Both the position numbers and the translations under genes were made by a program. This document shows positions 48,447 to 59,502 of a stretch of 64,000 nt of DNA, one piece after another. The stretch lies in the NCBI GenBank assembly GCA_902771155.1, contig CACXVS010000015.1, forward strand, positions 6,933 through 70,932. Direction: 5' to 3'. The DNA is from an uncultured Prevotellaceae bacterium. Its GTDB lineage: Bacteria; Bacteroidota; Bacteroidia; Bacteroidales; Bacteroidaceae. Numbering within the stretch: position 1 is the first letter of the stretch; the number at the start of each line of letters is the position of its first letter. The notes below the pieces were generated by a model, which was not told the origin of the DNA, did not search any database, and saw only the letters and a list, made by a program, of their open reading frames with translations.

Positions 48447-50816
48447 TTACCTGATGGCATACAGGTAACCGAGAAGGGCCATCTTGCCACGCATAGTCTC
48501 GCGAGGAGTAAACTCACCGTTCACCCAGAAATAACGCTGGTTGAAGAACGACTCCTGACGAGGCCAACCACCTTCGTTCCAATCCGGATAGCAGTATTTC
48601 AGAATGACACGCGCATCGCCGCCATTATGGCCTGGCGACCAGGTCTCTGTGCCATTGAAGGGTGTCTGTCCGGGATGACACTCGGGTTCACCGTCGTTAC
48701 GACCAGTGGTATAGCAGTCTGTGATATGACGCTCGCCCAGACCTGTCATCTCCACCACATTACCTGGGTTACGGCCCATCGTCCAACTGGCCTCGGTGTA
48801 CATCACATGCTCCAGTTCCTTCTTTCTGGCCTTGTCGCCGATATAGTGGGCCAGCATCACGAGCTGCAGGTTCTGCGACACCTGCCAGCGACTGTCGTTG
48901 GCACTGCGGCGCGAGGGGCGCTCAGTCATGTGCGAGATGTTATATGTCTGTGCCTGGGCATTGATGCTCGACTTCAGGTTGGCATAGAGGTCAGCATAAT
49001 GACGCGCCTGCGGACAAGTGAGATAAGCCGCAGCTGCCCATATCTGACAGAAGGGCACGATCTTCTCGCTCTCCTCGTGCATCACGCCCACCCCGAAGAA
49101 GCCATGATTCTGTTTGCTGAACACCAGCGACTGCGGTCCTTTAATCATGCTCTCCTCTGCGAAGATCTTCTCCCAAGCTTCATCACCCGTCAGGTTATAG
49201 AGGAAGGCAGCAGCCATCTGACGGAAATCACGCCCTCGCATCTGCATGCTACCGATGTCCTGCAGGTCGTCGAGTTGTGTCCATTCCTGTTTCGAGGCAT
49301 AGCGGAAGGCTTTGATAGCCTCATCGGTATAGTAGGTCTTCAGCGAGTCGTTGCCTTGCAGACGGAAGGCCTCAGCAATCATGGCACAGTTGGCCGCATT
49401 GCCCCAAGCTGCCATGGTTGTACAACCAGCCTGGAACATCACGCTCCAGTTGAGGTCGGGGTTGGTGACGCCCTGCGAGTAGCCTTCTCCATCACGAATC
49501 GAGAGGAAGAAGTCAACCTCGTTGCGCGCCTCGTCGATAATGTCGGGGATGCCATTGCCACTCTCGCGAATACCCAGGTTGTCGTCGCTGAGTCGTCCAC
49601 CCGAGAGGATATAGGGCAACAGCATGTCGTAGATGTTGCTGATATGGGCCAGATGACGGTCCCAGTCCATGGCATCGGAGTGTCCGCCCTTCACCTCGAT
49701 GTTCACGGGGTTGCCCTGCAGACGATGCTGCCAGAAGCGCGAGGCGAGAGCCGGTTTGAAGTGAGGCTCGTCCCACACGTCGGTATGCAGGTCGCGCCAC
49801 TCCTGAGAGAAGGGGTGGAAATCGGTCTTATAGACGGTAAGCCCTTTGGGATCAGTCTCTGGTATGAACTGAGGCTGACGAGGCACAGGCCACACATGGG
49901 CGGGGTCGTTGGGCTCTCCCAGACGCATATAGTAGTAGCCCCTTACCGAGTAGCGATAAGGCTGATAATACACGTCGGAGGCGATGTCGAAGTCCATCGA
50001 GCACCCCACATCCTCCACCACCAGACGATAGCGCCCGGGAGCAGTACCCCTGAAGTCGATGTTCCACACATCGGTACCCACGAGGTTCTTTGCGCCAGCC
50101 TCCATCTTCGATGCCTCGGCCTTTTTCCAGAACTTCACATTGCCGGCACTCTGTTTCTTGCCGGTCTTTACATTATATAAATATACCTTCCTGCCTTCCC
50201 AGGTCAGATAGTCGCGCTGACCGCCATCGCCCAACCACTGGTAGAGGTCAGCAGCATGGACAGCCTCAGCGGGCGAATAACCGATAATGTTCACATGCAC
50301 AGCCTCCGACTGCTGGTTCCATACGTCGAAGCATACGGAGAGTTGCGCCTTGTCGGCCCCGATACCCTTGGGAATGCTCACGGAATAGGTGCATCCCTGC
50401 TTCATGCCCTGGGGCAACTCCAGGAAGAGCCAGTGGTCGTTCTCGCTCGTCAGGGTGTGATCGGTATTCATAGGTTTCGATCTGCGCCACACGTTCACGG
50501 GCTGTTGGGTGCCAAAGGCCTTATCGTCGTTCGAACTCACCTGCCACAATGCGGCTTTCTGGGCCTCCTCGGCCTTCAGGCGCTCACCAAACACGACGAG
50601 GGTATCGTCGCCCTCAGAGAAAGAGTGACCTAAATAAGCACTGGGACCCGTACCACTGTCGCGATAGTGCACCTCACCATCACGAAACTGTACCATCAGG
50701 TAATTCTTGTCGATCACTTTCAGTCCGAGAACTTTGGTGGCCTGGGCTGGAATAGCCATGAAAACGAGCAATCCTGCCAAAGCCGACTTGAGTAGTTTTG
50801 TAGTCATTTGATTCAT
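48447..50816 (-). CDS. Glycoside hydrolase family 9 protein (endoglucanase type) with N-terminal Ig-like domain
   Basis: 789-residue secreted cellulase-like enzyme. Signal peptide LLKSALAGLLVFMAIPAQA (start Met1 or Met4). Residues 180-285 contain the CelD_N immunoglobulin-like domain (VHVNIIGYSPAEAVHAADL). The catalytic (alpha/alpha)6 barrel follows: GGHSDAMDWDRHLAHI carries the DAxD catalytic base pair, GNGIPDIIDEARNEVDFFL, MGRNPGNVVEMTGLGERHIT and a C-terminal NGEFTPRETMRGK with the candidate acid Glu. An extra N-terminal domain of about 150 residues precedes the Ig domain. Divergent from the starch operon. Confidence 0.88.
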   Translation of the reverse strand: MNQMTTKLLKSALAGLLVFMAIPAQATKVLGLKVIDKNYLMVQFRDGEVHYRDSGTGPSAYLGHSFSEGDDTLVVFGERLKAEEAQKAALWQVSSNDDKAFGTQQPVNVWRRSKPMNTDHTLTSENDHWLFLELPQGMKQGCTYSVSIPKGIGADKAQLSVCFDVWNQQSEAVHVNIIGYSPAEAVHAADLYQWLGDGGQRDYLTWEGRKVYLYNVKTGKKQSAGNVKFWKKAEASKMEAGAKNLVGTDVWNIDFRGTAPGRYRLVVEDVGCSMDFDIASDVYYQPYRYSVRGYYYMRLGEPNDPAHVWPVPRQPQFIPETDPKGLTVYKTDFHPFSQEWRDLHTDVWDEPHFKPALASRFWQHRLQGNPVNIEVKGGHSDAMDWDRHLAHISNIYDMLLPYILSGGRLSDDNLGIRESGNGIPDIIDEARNEVDFFLSIRDGEGYSQGVTNPDLNWSVMFQAGCTTMAAWGNAANCAMIAEAFRLQGNDSLKTYYTDEAIKAFRYASKQEWTQLDDLQDIGSMQMRGRDFRQMAAAFLYNLTGDEAWEKIFAEESMIKGPQSLVFSKQNHGFFGVGVMHEESEKIVPFCQIWAAAAYLTCPQARHYADLYANLKSSINAQAQTYNISHMTERPSRRSANDSRWQVSQNLQLVMLAHYIGDKARKKELEHVMYTEASWTMGRNPGNVVEMTGLGERHITDCYTTGRNDGEPECHPGQTPFNGTETWSPGHNGGDARVILKYCYPDWNEGGWPRQESFFNQRYFWVNGEFTPRETMRGKMALLGYLYAIR

Positions 50817-50834
50817 ATTTTGTTAGTTCGCATG

Positions 50835-50842
50835 CAAAGGTA
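50835..50842 (-). promoter_or_regulatory. -7 box TACCTTTG of the GH9 gene
   Basis: CAAAGGTA on the plus strand, 19 bases before the GH9 ATG. Confidence 0.65.
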
Positions 50843-50909
50843 CAAATAAAAAATGATTTTTCCTATAAAGAATGTAAAAAATGCGCAACATGCGCAAAAA
50901 ACGCGGTTT

Positions 50910-50925
50910 ATGCAATCGATTGCAT
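50910..50925. promoter_or_regulatory. Perfect 16-bp palindrome ATGCAATCGATTGCAT, LacI-type operator
   Basis: Same core as the 26-bp palindrome at 10682-10707. It lies between the GH9 gene and the starch operon, 55 bases before the latter's -7 box and 68 bases from the GH9 box, so one regulator could act on both. No LacI-family gene is in the window. Confidence 0.65.
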
Positions 50926-50979
50926 TAATAATATTGCAAATACTTACCAATAATGAAAACAACCTATTGAAAAAAAACG

Positions 50980-50987
50980 TATCTTTG
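50980..50987 (+). promoter_or_regulatory. -7 box TATCTTTG of the starch/glycogen operon
   Basis: TATCTTTG 28 bases before the GH77 ATG at 51015; upstream is AT-rich without a clear -33 element. Confidence 0.6.
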
Positions 50988-51014
50988 CAAAAAATAAAAC
51001 TAAAACCATTTGTT

Positions 51015-53471
51015 ATGAAGATCGAATTTCATCTTGAGTACCAGACCACTTTCGGTGAAGAACTGGTAGTAAACATCCTCTCAGGAGAGAAGACAGAGGC
51101 GCACAAAATGGGAACCCTCGACGGACTCCATTGGACTTGTGAGTTAAGTAAGGCAGCCAGGGCTACCGCTTACATCGACTACTATTACTGTGTGATGCGG
51201 GGCGACCAGGTGGAACGCACGGAGTGGCTTGTAGCCCCCCACCGCCTGGAGTTTGTAGCCACGAAGGGAGTGCGCTACACGGTGTACGACCACTGGCTCG
51301 ACATCCCCGAGGACTCTTATCTCTACTCTTCGGCCTTCACCGACTGTGTAGCAGCCCGTGAGCGCCGCCTGAGCAAGCCTGCTGATTTTGCCAAGACCGT
51401 ACGTCTGAAGGTGCGTGCCCCACAGCTGCGCTATTTCGAGCGCCTGGCCATCATTGGTGGCGGTGAGGCCCTGGGCAACTGGGAGGCCCTGCGCGCCATC
51501 GATATGGACGAGCACGAGAACAACGAGTGGGTCATCTCACTCGATGCCGACACCCTGCCCCAGACCTTCGAGTTCAAGTTCGTGGGCCTCGACGAGGTCG
51601 ATGATGTGACACCCCTCTGGGAGAACGGCATGAACCGCACCATCTCCCTGCCCCAGATGGAACAAGGCGAGGTGGTGGTATATGAACTCACCCAGGCCTA
51701 CTTCCCCCTCTACCCGTGGAAGGGCGCAGGTACCGTCATCCCCATCTTCTCACTCCGTTCGGAGGGTAGTTTCGGTGTGGGCGACTTCGGCGACCTGAAG
51801 CAGATGATCGACTGGTGTGCCAAGACCAAGCAGCGCGTGCTGCAGGTGTTGCCCATCAACGACACCAATATCACCCACACCTGGCAGGACTCCTATCCCT
51901 ACAACTCCATCAGCATCTACGCCCTGCACCCCCAGTACACCGACTTGCGCCAGTTACCCGCCCTGAAAGACGAGGCGCGCAAATCCTATTATGAGGAGTT
52001 GCAGAAAGAACTCAATGCCCTGCCCCAGATCGACTATGAGCGTGTGAACGAGGCCAAGATGAACTATCTGCGTGAGCTCTATGCCCAGGAGGGCAGCAAG
52101 ACGATGAAGACCGCAGCCTTCAAGCAGTTCTTCGAGCAGAACAAGGAGTGGCTGGTGCCCTATGCCGCCTACTGTCACTATCGCGACCTCTATGGTACGG
52201 CCACCTTCTCTGAGTGGCCCGACCACCACACCTTCACCGACAAGGAGCGCGAGACGATGTCGAAATCCACCTCGAAGCTCTACAAGGAGGTGGCTTTCTG
52301 GTACTACATCCAGTTCAACCTCGACCAGCAGATGCGCACGGCTCACGCCCATGCACGCAAGAATAAGGTCATCCTGAAGGGCGACATCCCCATCGGCATC
52401 AGCCGCGATGGTGTTGAGGCCTGGGTAGAGCCCAAGTACTTCAACCTGAACGGTCAGGCCGGAGCCCCGCCCGATCCCTTCTCTGCCGACGGTCAGAACT
52501 GGGGTTTCCCCACCTACAACTGGGACGAGATGCTGAAAGACGGCTGCTCGTGGTGGGTGCGCCGTTTCCGTAAGATGGCAGAGTATTTCGACGCCTATCG
52601 CATCGACCACGTGCTGGGTTTCTTCCGCATCTGGGAGATCCCCGTTCCCGAGAAGTCGGGCCTCATGGGTCAGTTTGCCCCTGCCCTGGGCATGAGCAAG
52701 GAGGAGATCGAGGCCTATGGCGTGAAGTTCAACGAGGGACTGTTCCTCGTCGATCACAAGCGCGACGACCGTTGGCATCCCCGCATCGCCGTCCAGTATC
52801 AGGAGGCCTACCAGCAACTCGACGAGGGTCAGAAGTTCCACTTCAACAACCTCTACAACGACTATTTCTATCGTCGTAACAACCAGTTCTGGTACACCGA
52901 GGCCATGAAGAAACTGCCCAAGCTGACACAGGCCACGCGCATGCTCGTCTGTGCCGAGGATCTGGGCATGGTGCCCGACTGTGTGCCCTGGGTGATGAAC
53001 GAACTGCGCATCCTGAGTCTCGAGATCCAGTCGATGCCCAAGGACCCCAGCGTACGCTTCGGCCACCTCTCGCGCAACCCCTACCGCTCTGTCTGCACCA
53101 TCTCCACCCACGACATGGCCACCCTGCGCCAGTGGTGGGACGAGGACGAGGAGCGCACACAAGACTACTTCAGTTCCATGCTCTATCGTGGAGGCGCAGC
53201 CCCCCATCCGCTGCCGGGCTGGTTGGCCAAGGACATCGTGAGCCGTCATCTGACGTCGCCCTCCATGCTCTGTCTGCTGTCCTTCCAGGACTGGTTGAGC
53301 ATCAACGACGCCCTGCGCCTGCCCGATCAGAATGCCGAGCGCATCAACATCCCTGCCAACCCCCGTCACTACTGGCGTTACAGGATGCATCTCACCATCG
53401 AACAGCTGTTGGCTGCCGATGACTTGAACAACGAAATCAGCACATTAATTATTCATAGTGGAAGAAAGTAA
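51015..53471 (+). CDS. 4-alpha-glucanotransferase (amylomaltase), GH77 with two CBM20-like domains
   Basis: 818-residue cytoplasmic enzyme that disproportionates maltodextrins. N-terminal CBM20-like domains (about 1-110 and 115-230, the second with GGGEALGNWEALRAIDMDEH), then the GH77 barrel: GSFGVGDFGDLKQMIDW, nucleophile Asp in FDAYRIDHVLGFFRIWE, acid Glu in VCAEDLGMVPDCV, and STHDMATLRQWW. The frame is open 54 codons further upstream, but that part holds the promoter; ATG 51015 begins the family-like sequence. GC-rich third positions suggest strong expression. First of a three-gene operon. Confidence 0.94.
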   Translation: MKIEFHLEYQTTFGEELVVNILSGEKTEAHKMGTLDGLHWTCELSKAARATAYIDYYYCVMRGDQVERTEWLVAPHRLEFVATKGVRYTVYDHWLDIPEDSYLYSSAFTDCVAARERRLSKPADFAKTVRLKVRAPQLRYFERLAIIGGGEALGNWEALRAIDMDEHENNEWVISLDADTLPQTFEFKFVGLDEVDDVTPLWENGMNRTISLPQMEQGEVVVYELTQAYFPLYPWKGAGTVIPIFSLRSEGSFGVGDFGDLKQMIDWCAKTKQRVLQVLPINDTNITHTWQDSYPYNSISIYALHPQYTDLRQLPALKDEARKSYYEELQKELNALPQIDYERVNEAKMNYLRELYAQEGSKTMKTAAFKQFFEQNKEWLVPYAAYCHYRDLYGTATFSEWPDHHTFTDKERETMSKSTSKLYKEVAFWYYIQFNLDQQMRTAHAHARKNKVILKGDIPIGISRDGVEAWVEPKYFNLNGQAGAPPDPFSADGQNWGFPTYNWDEMLKDGCSWWVRRFRKMAEYFDAYRIDHVLGFFRIWEIPVPEKSGLMGQFAPALGMSKEEIEAYGVKFNEGLFLVDHKRDDRWHPRIAVQYQEAYQQLDEGQKFHFNNLYNDYFYRRNNQFWYTEAMKKLPKLTQATRMLVCAEDLGMVPDCVPWVMNELRILSLEIQSMPKDPSVRFGHLSRNPYRSVCTISTHDMATLRQWWDEDEERTQDYFSSMLYRGGAAPHPLPGWLAKDIVSRHLTSPSMLCLLSFQDWLSINDALRLPDQNAERINIPANPRHYWRYRMHLTIEQLLAADDLNNEISTLIIHSGRK

Positions 53472-53473
53472 TT

Positions 53474-55812
<2,339 letters not shown>

Positions 55813-55819
55813 CTAAACG

Positions 55820-58807
55820 ATGAAGAAATTGATAATTGCAAGTCTGTTGGCCATGCTGCTGCCTCGTGAGGTGGCAGCACAGCCTTTTAAGGAGGTGACC
55901 TATTCACCCGAGAAGACCGTGTTCACCCTCTTTGCCCCCAACGATGCCAAGAAGGTGGTGGTGCGCATCTACGACGAAGGTCTGGGCGGTCAGGCCCTGA
56001 AGACCGTCAAGCTGTCGAAAGTAGCCACAGAGAAGTGGCAGACCACCGTGAAGGGCGACCTCATGGGTAAGTTCTACACCTTCGACGTGGGTCTTGGCGA
56101 GTGCCCGGGTGTGTTTGCCAAGGCCGTAGGCGTCAATGGCAAGCGTGGCGCCATCATCGACATGGAGGCCACCAATCCCGACCACTGGTGCTGCGACGAG
56201 CGCCCCAAGGTGGAGTCGCCTGCCGACCTCGTCATCTACGAGATGCACCATCGCGACTTCTCCATCGCCCGTCAGGATGCCAAATACAAGGGTAAGTTCC
56301 TCGCCCTCACCGAACCCTGGGCCATCGACCATCTGAAGGCCCTTGGCGTGAATGCCGTGCATATCCTGCCCAGCTACGACTACGGTTCGGTAGATGAGAC
56401 GCGTCTGGCCGACAACAAGTACAACTGGGGTTACGACCCCGTGAACTACAACGTGCCCGAGGGTGGCTACTCCACCAACCCCTACAAGCCCGAGGTGCGT
56501 ATCCGTGAGTTCAAGCAGATGGTGCAGGCCCTCCATCAGGCCGGCATCCGAGTAATCCTCGACGTGGTATATAACCACACCTACGACATCGAGAACTCCA
56601 ACTTCCAGCGCACCTATCCCGACTACTACTACCGCAAGACCGCCACTGGCGACTATTCCAACGGCTCTGGCTGTGGCAACGAGACCGCCAGCGACAAGCC
56701 CATGATGCGCCAGTTCATGCTCGAGAGTGTGAAGTACTGGATTGAAGAGTACCACATCGACGGTTTCCGCTTCGACCTGATGGGTGTACACGACATCGAG
56801 ACGATGAACCAGATCAGGAAGATGGTCGATGAGATCGACCCCTCTATCTATATCTATGGTGAAGGATGGAGCGCAGGCTCATGCGCCTATCCTCAGGAGC
56901 AGCTCGCCATGAAGGCCCACATCAGTCAGATGCCCCGCATCGGAGCCTTCAGCGACGAGATCCGCGATGCCCTGCGCGGTCCCTTCTCCGACGACACCCA
57001 GGCCGCCTGGCTCGCTCATGGCAACGATGTCGAGAGCATCAAGTACGGCATCGTAGGCGCCATCGCCCACCCCCAGGTCGATATGGGTAAGGTAAACTAC
57101 TCCAAGGAGCCCTGGGCCATCGAACCCACGCAGATGATCTCCTATGTGAGTTGTCACGACGACATGTGCCTCGTCGATCGCCTCAAGGCCTCTGTCCCTG
57201 GCATCACGACAGACGAGCTCATCCGCCTCGACCTGCTTGCCCAGACGGCCGTCTTCACCTCTCAGGGCGTACCCTTCATGCTCAGTGGTGAGGAACTGCT
57301 AAGAGACAAGAAGGGCGTGCACAACTCGTTTGAGTCGCCCGATGAGATCAACCACCTCGACTGGACCAACAAGACGAAGTATCCCCAGGTGTTTGACTAT
57401 TACAAGGGTCTCATCGCCCTGCGCAAGCACCATCCGGCCTTCCGTCTGGGCAGTGCCGACCTTGTGCGCAAGCATCTGGAGTTCCTCGATGCCCCCGAGG
57501 GTGTCGTTGCCTGGCGCCTGAAGGACTATGCCGGAGGCGACGAGTGGTGTAACATCGTCGTCATTCTCAATGCCAACAAGTCGGCTACCGAGGTCGCCAT
57601 CCCCGAAGGCGACTACACCATCGTCTGCTGCGACGGTCATATCAACGAGCGCGGTCTGGGCTCTGTCAGGGGCTCGAAGGCCCTCGTCGATCCCCAGTCG
57701 GCCCTCATCCTCTGCGAGCGCTTCCCCTCAGGTTCGTTCTCTCCCGTCACCAATGTCAACGCCAATGGCTATCCACGCGTGCTGAACGACAACCGAGTCA
57801 TGTTCCGTGTCAATGCCCCTGAGGCCCAGAAGGTACAGATCGACCTCTGTGGCAAGAAGTACGACATGCAGCGCCGCGAGGGCGGCATCTGGACCGTCAC
57901 CAGCGATCCCCAGGTGCCCGGTTATCACTATTACTTCCTCGTGGTCGATGGCGTCTCAACGTCCGATCCTGCGAGCCAGTCGTTCTACGGTTGCGGTCGC
58001 TGGTCGAGTGCCATCGAGATTCCCGAGGCCGGCACTGAGAATTTTGAGGTACAGGAGGTGCCCCACGGCGAAGTGCGCACCGTGCACTATTACTCCAAGG
58101 TCGATCAGGCCTGGCGCCCCCTGATGGTCTATACCCCAGCCGGTTACAACGAGGGCAAGCAGAAATATCCCGTGGTCTATATCCAGCATGGCGGTGGCGA
58201 GGACCATCGTGGTTGGATGGAGCAGGGACGCACGGCTCAGATCCTCGACAACCTCATCGCCCAGGGCAAGGCCGTACCCATGATCGTGGTCAGTGCCAAC
58301 AGCAACGTGCAGAACCGTAACGGCGGTTTCGGAGGCGGTTACAGTTGGCAGGGCATGCAGGCCTTCCGCAGCGAACTCCTCGACAATGTCATCCCCTTCG
58401 TCGAGAAGACCTACCGTGTCAAGAAAGATCGCAAGTCGCGTGCCATGTGCGGCCTCTCGATGGGTGGTGGCCAGTCGTTCTATATCGGCCTGCGCTCACC
58501 CGAGGTCTTCGCCAATGTCGGTGTATTCTCCACCGGTATGTTTGGCGGCATTGCCGGAGCAGCCAACATCGACCTCGAGAAGGAGGTGCCCGGTATGCTG
58601 AGCGACACGAAGACGTTCAATGCCCAGCACGATGTGTTCTACATCAGCTGTGGCGAACAGGATCCCCGCATCGAGCACACCCGCAACATCGTCAAGAAGA
58701 TGCGCGAGGCTGGTGTCGAGGTCGAGTACAACTCCTTCCCTGGCGACCACGAATGGCAAGTGTGGCGCAAATCCCTTCAGGACTTCGCCCCACGCCTGTT
58801 TAAGTAA
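55820..58807 (+). CDS. Type I pullulanase-like GH13 enzyme fused to a CE1-like esterase
   Basis: 995 residues, exported (MKKLIIASLLAMLLPREVAAQ). Part 1 (20-620): N-terminal CBM48-like sandwich, then GH13 barrel with pullulanase motif YNWGYDPVNYNVPEG, RVILDVVYNHTY, nucleophile Asp near 318 in GFRFDLMGVHD, acid Glu in IYGEGWSAG, and SYVSCHDDMCLVDRL. Part 2 (640-740): a second CBM48/IgE-set domain (VMFRVNAPEAQKVQIDLCGK). Part 3 (750-995): alpha/beta-hydrolase of the esterase D/CE1 type with GLSMGGGQS (nucleophile Ser near 880) and FPGDHEWQVW (His). This second half is a usual stand-alone xylan esterase arrangement. Last gene of the operon. Confidence 0.9.
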   Translation: MKKLIIASLLAMLLPREVAAQPFKEVTYSPEKTVFTLFAPNDAKKVVVRIYDEGLGGQALKTVKLSKVATEKWQTTVKGDLMGKFYTFDVGLGECPGVFAKAVGVNGKRGAIIDMEATNPDHWCCDERPKVESPADLVIYEMHHRDFSIARQDAKYKGKFLALTEPWAIDHLKALGVNAVHILPSYDYGSVDETRLADNKYNWGYDPVNYNVPEGGYSTNPYKPEVRIREFKQMVQALHQAGIRVILDVVYNHTYDIENSNFQRTYPDYYYRKTATGDYSNGSGCGNETASDKPMMRQFMLESVKYWIEEYHIDGFRFDLMGVHDIETMNQIRKMVDEIDPSIYIYGEGWSAGSCAYPQEQLAMKAHISQMPRIGAFSDEIRDALRGPFSDDTQAAWLAHGNDVESIKYGIVGAIAHPQVDMGKVNYSKEPWAIEPTQMISYVSCHDDMCLVDRLKASVPGITTDELIRLDLLAQTAVFTSQGVPFMLSGEELLRDKKGVHNSFESPDEINHLDWTNKTKYPQVFDYYKGLIALRKHHPAFRLGSADLVRKHLEFLDAPEGVVAWRLKDYAGGDEWCNIVVILNANKSATEVAIPEGDYTIVCCDGHINERGLGSVRGSKALVDPQSALILCERFPSGSFSPVTNVNANGYPRVLNDNRVMFRVNAPEAQKVQIDLCGKKYDMQRREGGIWTVTSDPQVPGYHYYFLVVDGVSTSDPASQSFYGCGRWSSAIEIPEAGTENFEVQEVPHGEVRTVHYYSKVDQAWRPLMVYTPAGYNEGKQKYPVVYIQHGGGEDHRGWMEQGRTAQILDNLIAQGKAVPMIVVSANSNVQNRNGGFGGGYSWQGMQAFRSELLDNVIPFVEKTYRVKKDRKSRAMCGLSMGGGQSFYIGLRSPEVFANVGVFSTGMFGGIAGAANIDLEKEVPGMLSDTKTFNAQHDVFYISCGEQDPRIEHTRNIVKKMREAGVEVEYNSFPGDHEWQVWRKSLQDFAPRLFK

Positions 58808-58850
58808 AGAGGATTTTCGCACCTGATAGTTTTTCAGTGCGCCTACTAAA

Positions 58851-58884
58851 GCACTCCAGTGCGCCCTAGGGCGCACTGGAGTGC
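58851..58884. terminator. Perfect 34-bp palindrome, putative bidirectional terminator/stem-loop
   Basis: Arms GCACTCCAGTGCGCCCT and its exact complement meet without a loop in 58851-58884; the RNA would form a stem of about 15 pairs. It lies between the convergent starch operon and DUF6078 gene. There is no proper U-run on either side, so terminator function is likely but not classical. Confidence 0.6.
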
Positions 58885-58919
58885 GTGCGTTACGTACCGA
58901 GCGCTACTAACCGATAGCC

Positions 58920-59360
58920 TCAGTCGAACCATTTGTAGTGTTTCTCGTAGCTGTCGAACGCCAGGTCGGGCAAGCCCAGTGTCTGGAGCACGGCCCGTAT
59001 GGCCTCGATGTCGGAGGGCGAACAGAGACGCTGACCTCGGCGACGCTCATAGTAGCCTGTACGTCCGAACTTGCCGATCAGCTTAACCATAAACGTGTCG
59101 TACTGACCAGGAATCATCGACTTCTGCATGTTCTTGAAGCCCCGTGCATAGGTGGCCAGCTCGTCAGTCCTGAAATACTCGCACTCAGCCGTTGGCACAG
59201 CCTTCAGGGGATTCACGCTGCAGAGAATCCGGTTATCCTTGCCCACATCCTCGAAAGCCATGTGGCGCAGACAGTGGTCGGCAACCTTACAATCCTTACA
59301 TGTGCACATGGCAAATCCGCCAGGCACTTCGTCCGTAGTAAATGTCTTCTTTTTTTCCAT
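58920..59360 (-). CDS. DUF6078-family protein
   Basis: 146 residues, cytoplasmic. N-terminal half has paired cysteines (CTCKDCKVADHCLRH, later LCSVNP and ECEYF) that could bind a metal or cluster; the C-terminal part has GKFGRTGYYERRRGQRLCSP and ends with an aromatic YEKHYKWFD. Family common in Prevotella and Bacteroides, function unknown. Transcribed away from the repeat block at 59391-59502, which lies just upstream of its start. Confidence 0.8.
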   Translation of the reverse strand: MEKKKTFTTDEVPGGFAMCTCKDCKVADHCLRHMAFEDVGKDNRILCSVNPLKAVPTAECEYFRTDELATYARGFKNMQKSMIPGQYDTFMVKLIGKFGRTGYYERRRGQRLCSPSDIEAIRAVLQTLGLPDLAFDSYEKHYKWFD

Positions 59361-59390
59361 TTTTTATATGCGTTGTTTCGTTTTTTGTCA

Positions 59391-59502
59391 AACATATACC
59401 TCTGTGGCATCTAAGCTACTGATTCACAGAGGCTTTAATAGAGGTATATGTTAGGCAAACATGTACCTATCATGTACCTAACATATACCTTAACATGTAC
59501 CT
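59391..59502. repeat. 11-bp repeat block A (AACATRTACCT and inverse)
   Basis: Copies: AACATATACCTC (59391), inverse GAGGTATATGTT (59441), then four head-to-tail units at 59458, 59469, 59480 and 59492 (AACATGTACCT, ATCATGTACCT, AACATATACCT, AACATGTACCT). Between the first two, CCTCTGTG/CACAGAGG extends the inverted repeat into a long hairpin. The same unit recurs at 60851 and 61772-61895. The 11-base spacing places units on one face of the helix. Confidence 0.85.

Noticed and set aside
48627..50180. Open plus-strand frame of over 500 codons opposite the GH9 gene
   Set aside because: His/Val/Leu-rich shadow of a well-supported GH9 gene; no start region or promoter of its own.
50853..51014. N-terminal extension of GH77 by 54 codons
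   Set aside because: It covers the LacI-type palindrome and the -7 box; the protein family starts at ATG 51015.
51954..53390. Open minus-strand frame of 478 codons opposite the GH77 gene
   Set aside because: Shadow of strongly biased GC-rich third positions in GH77; no family features.
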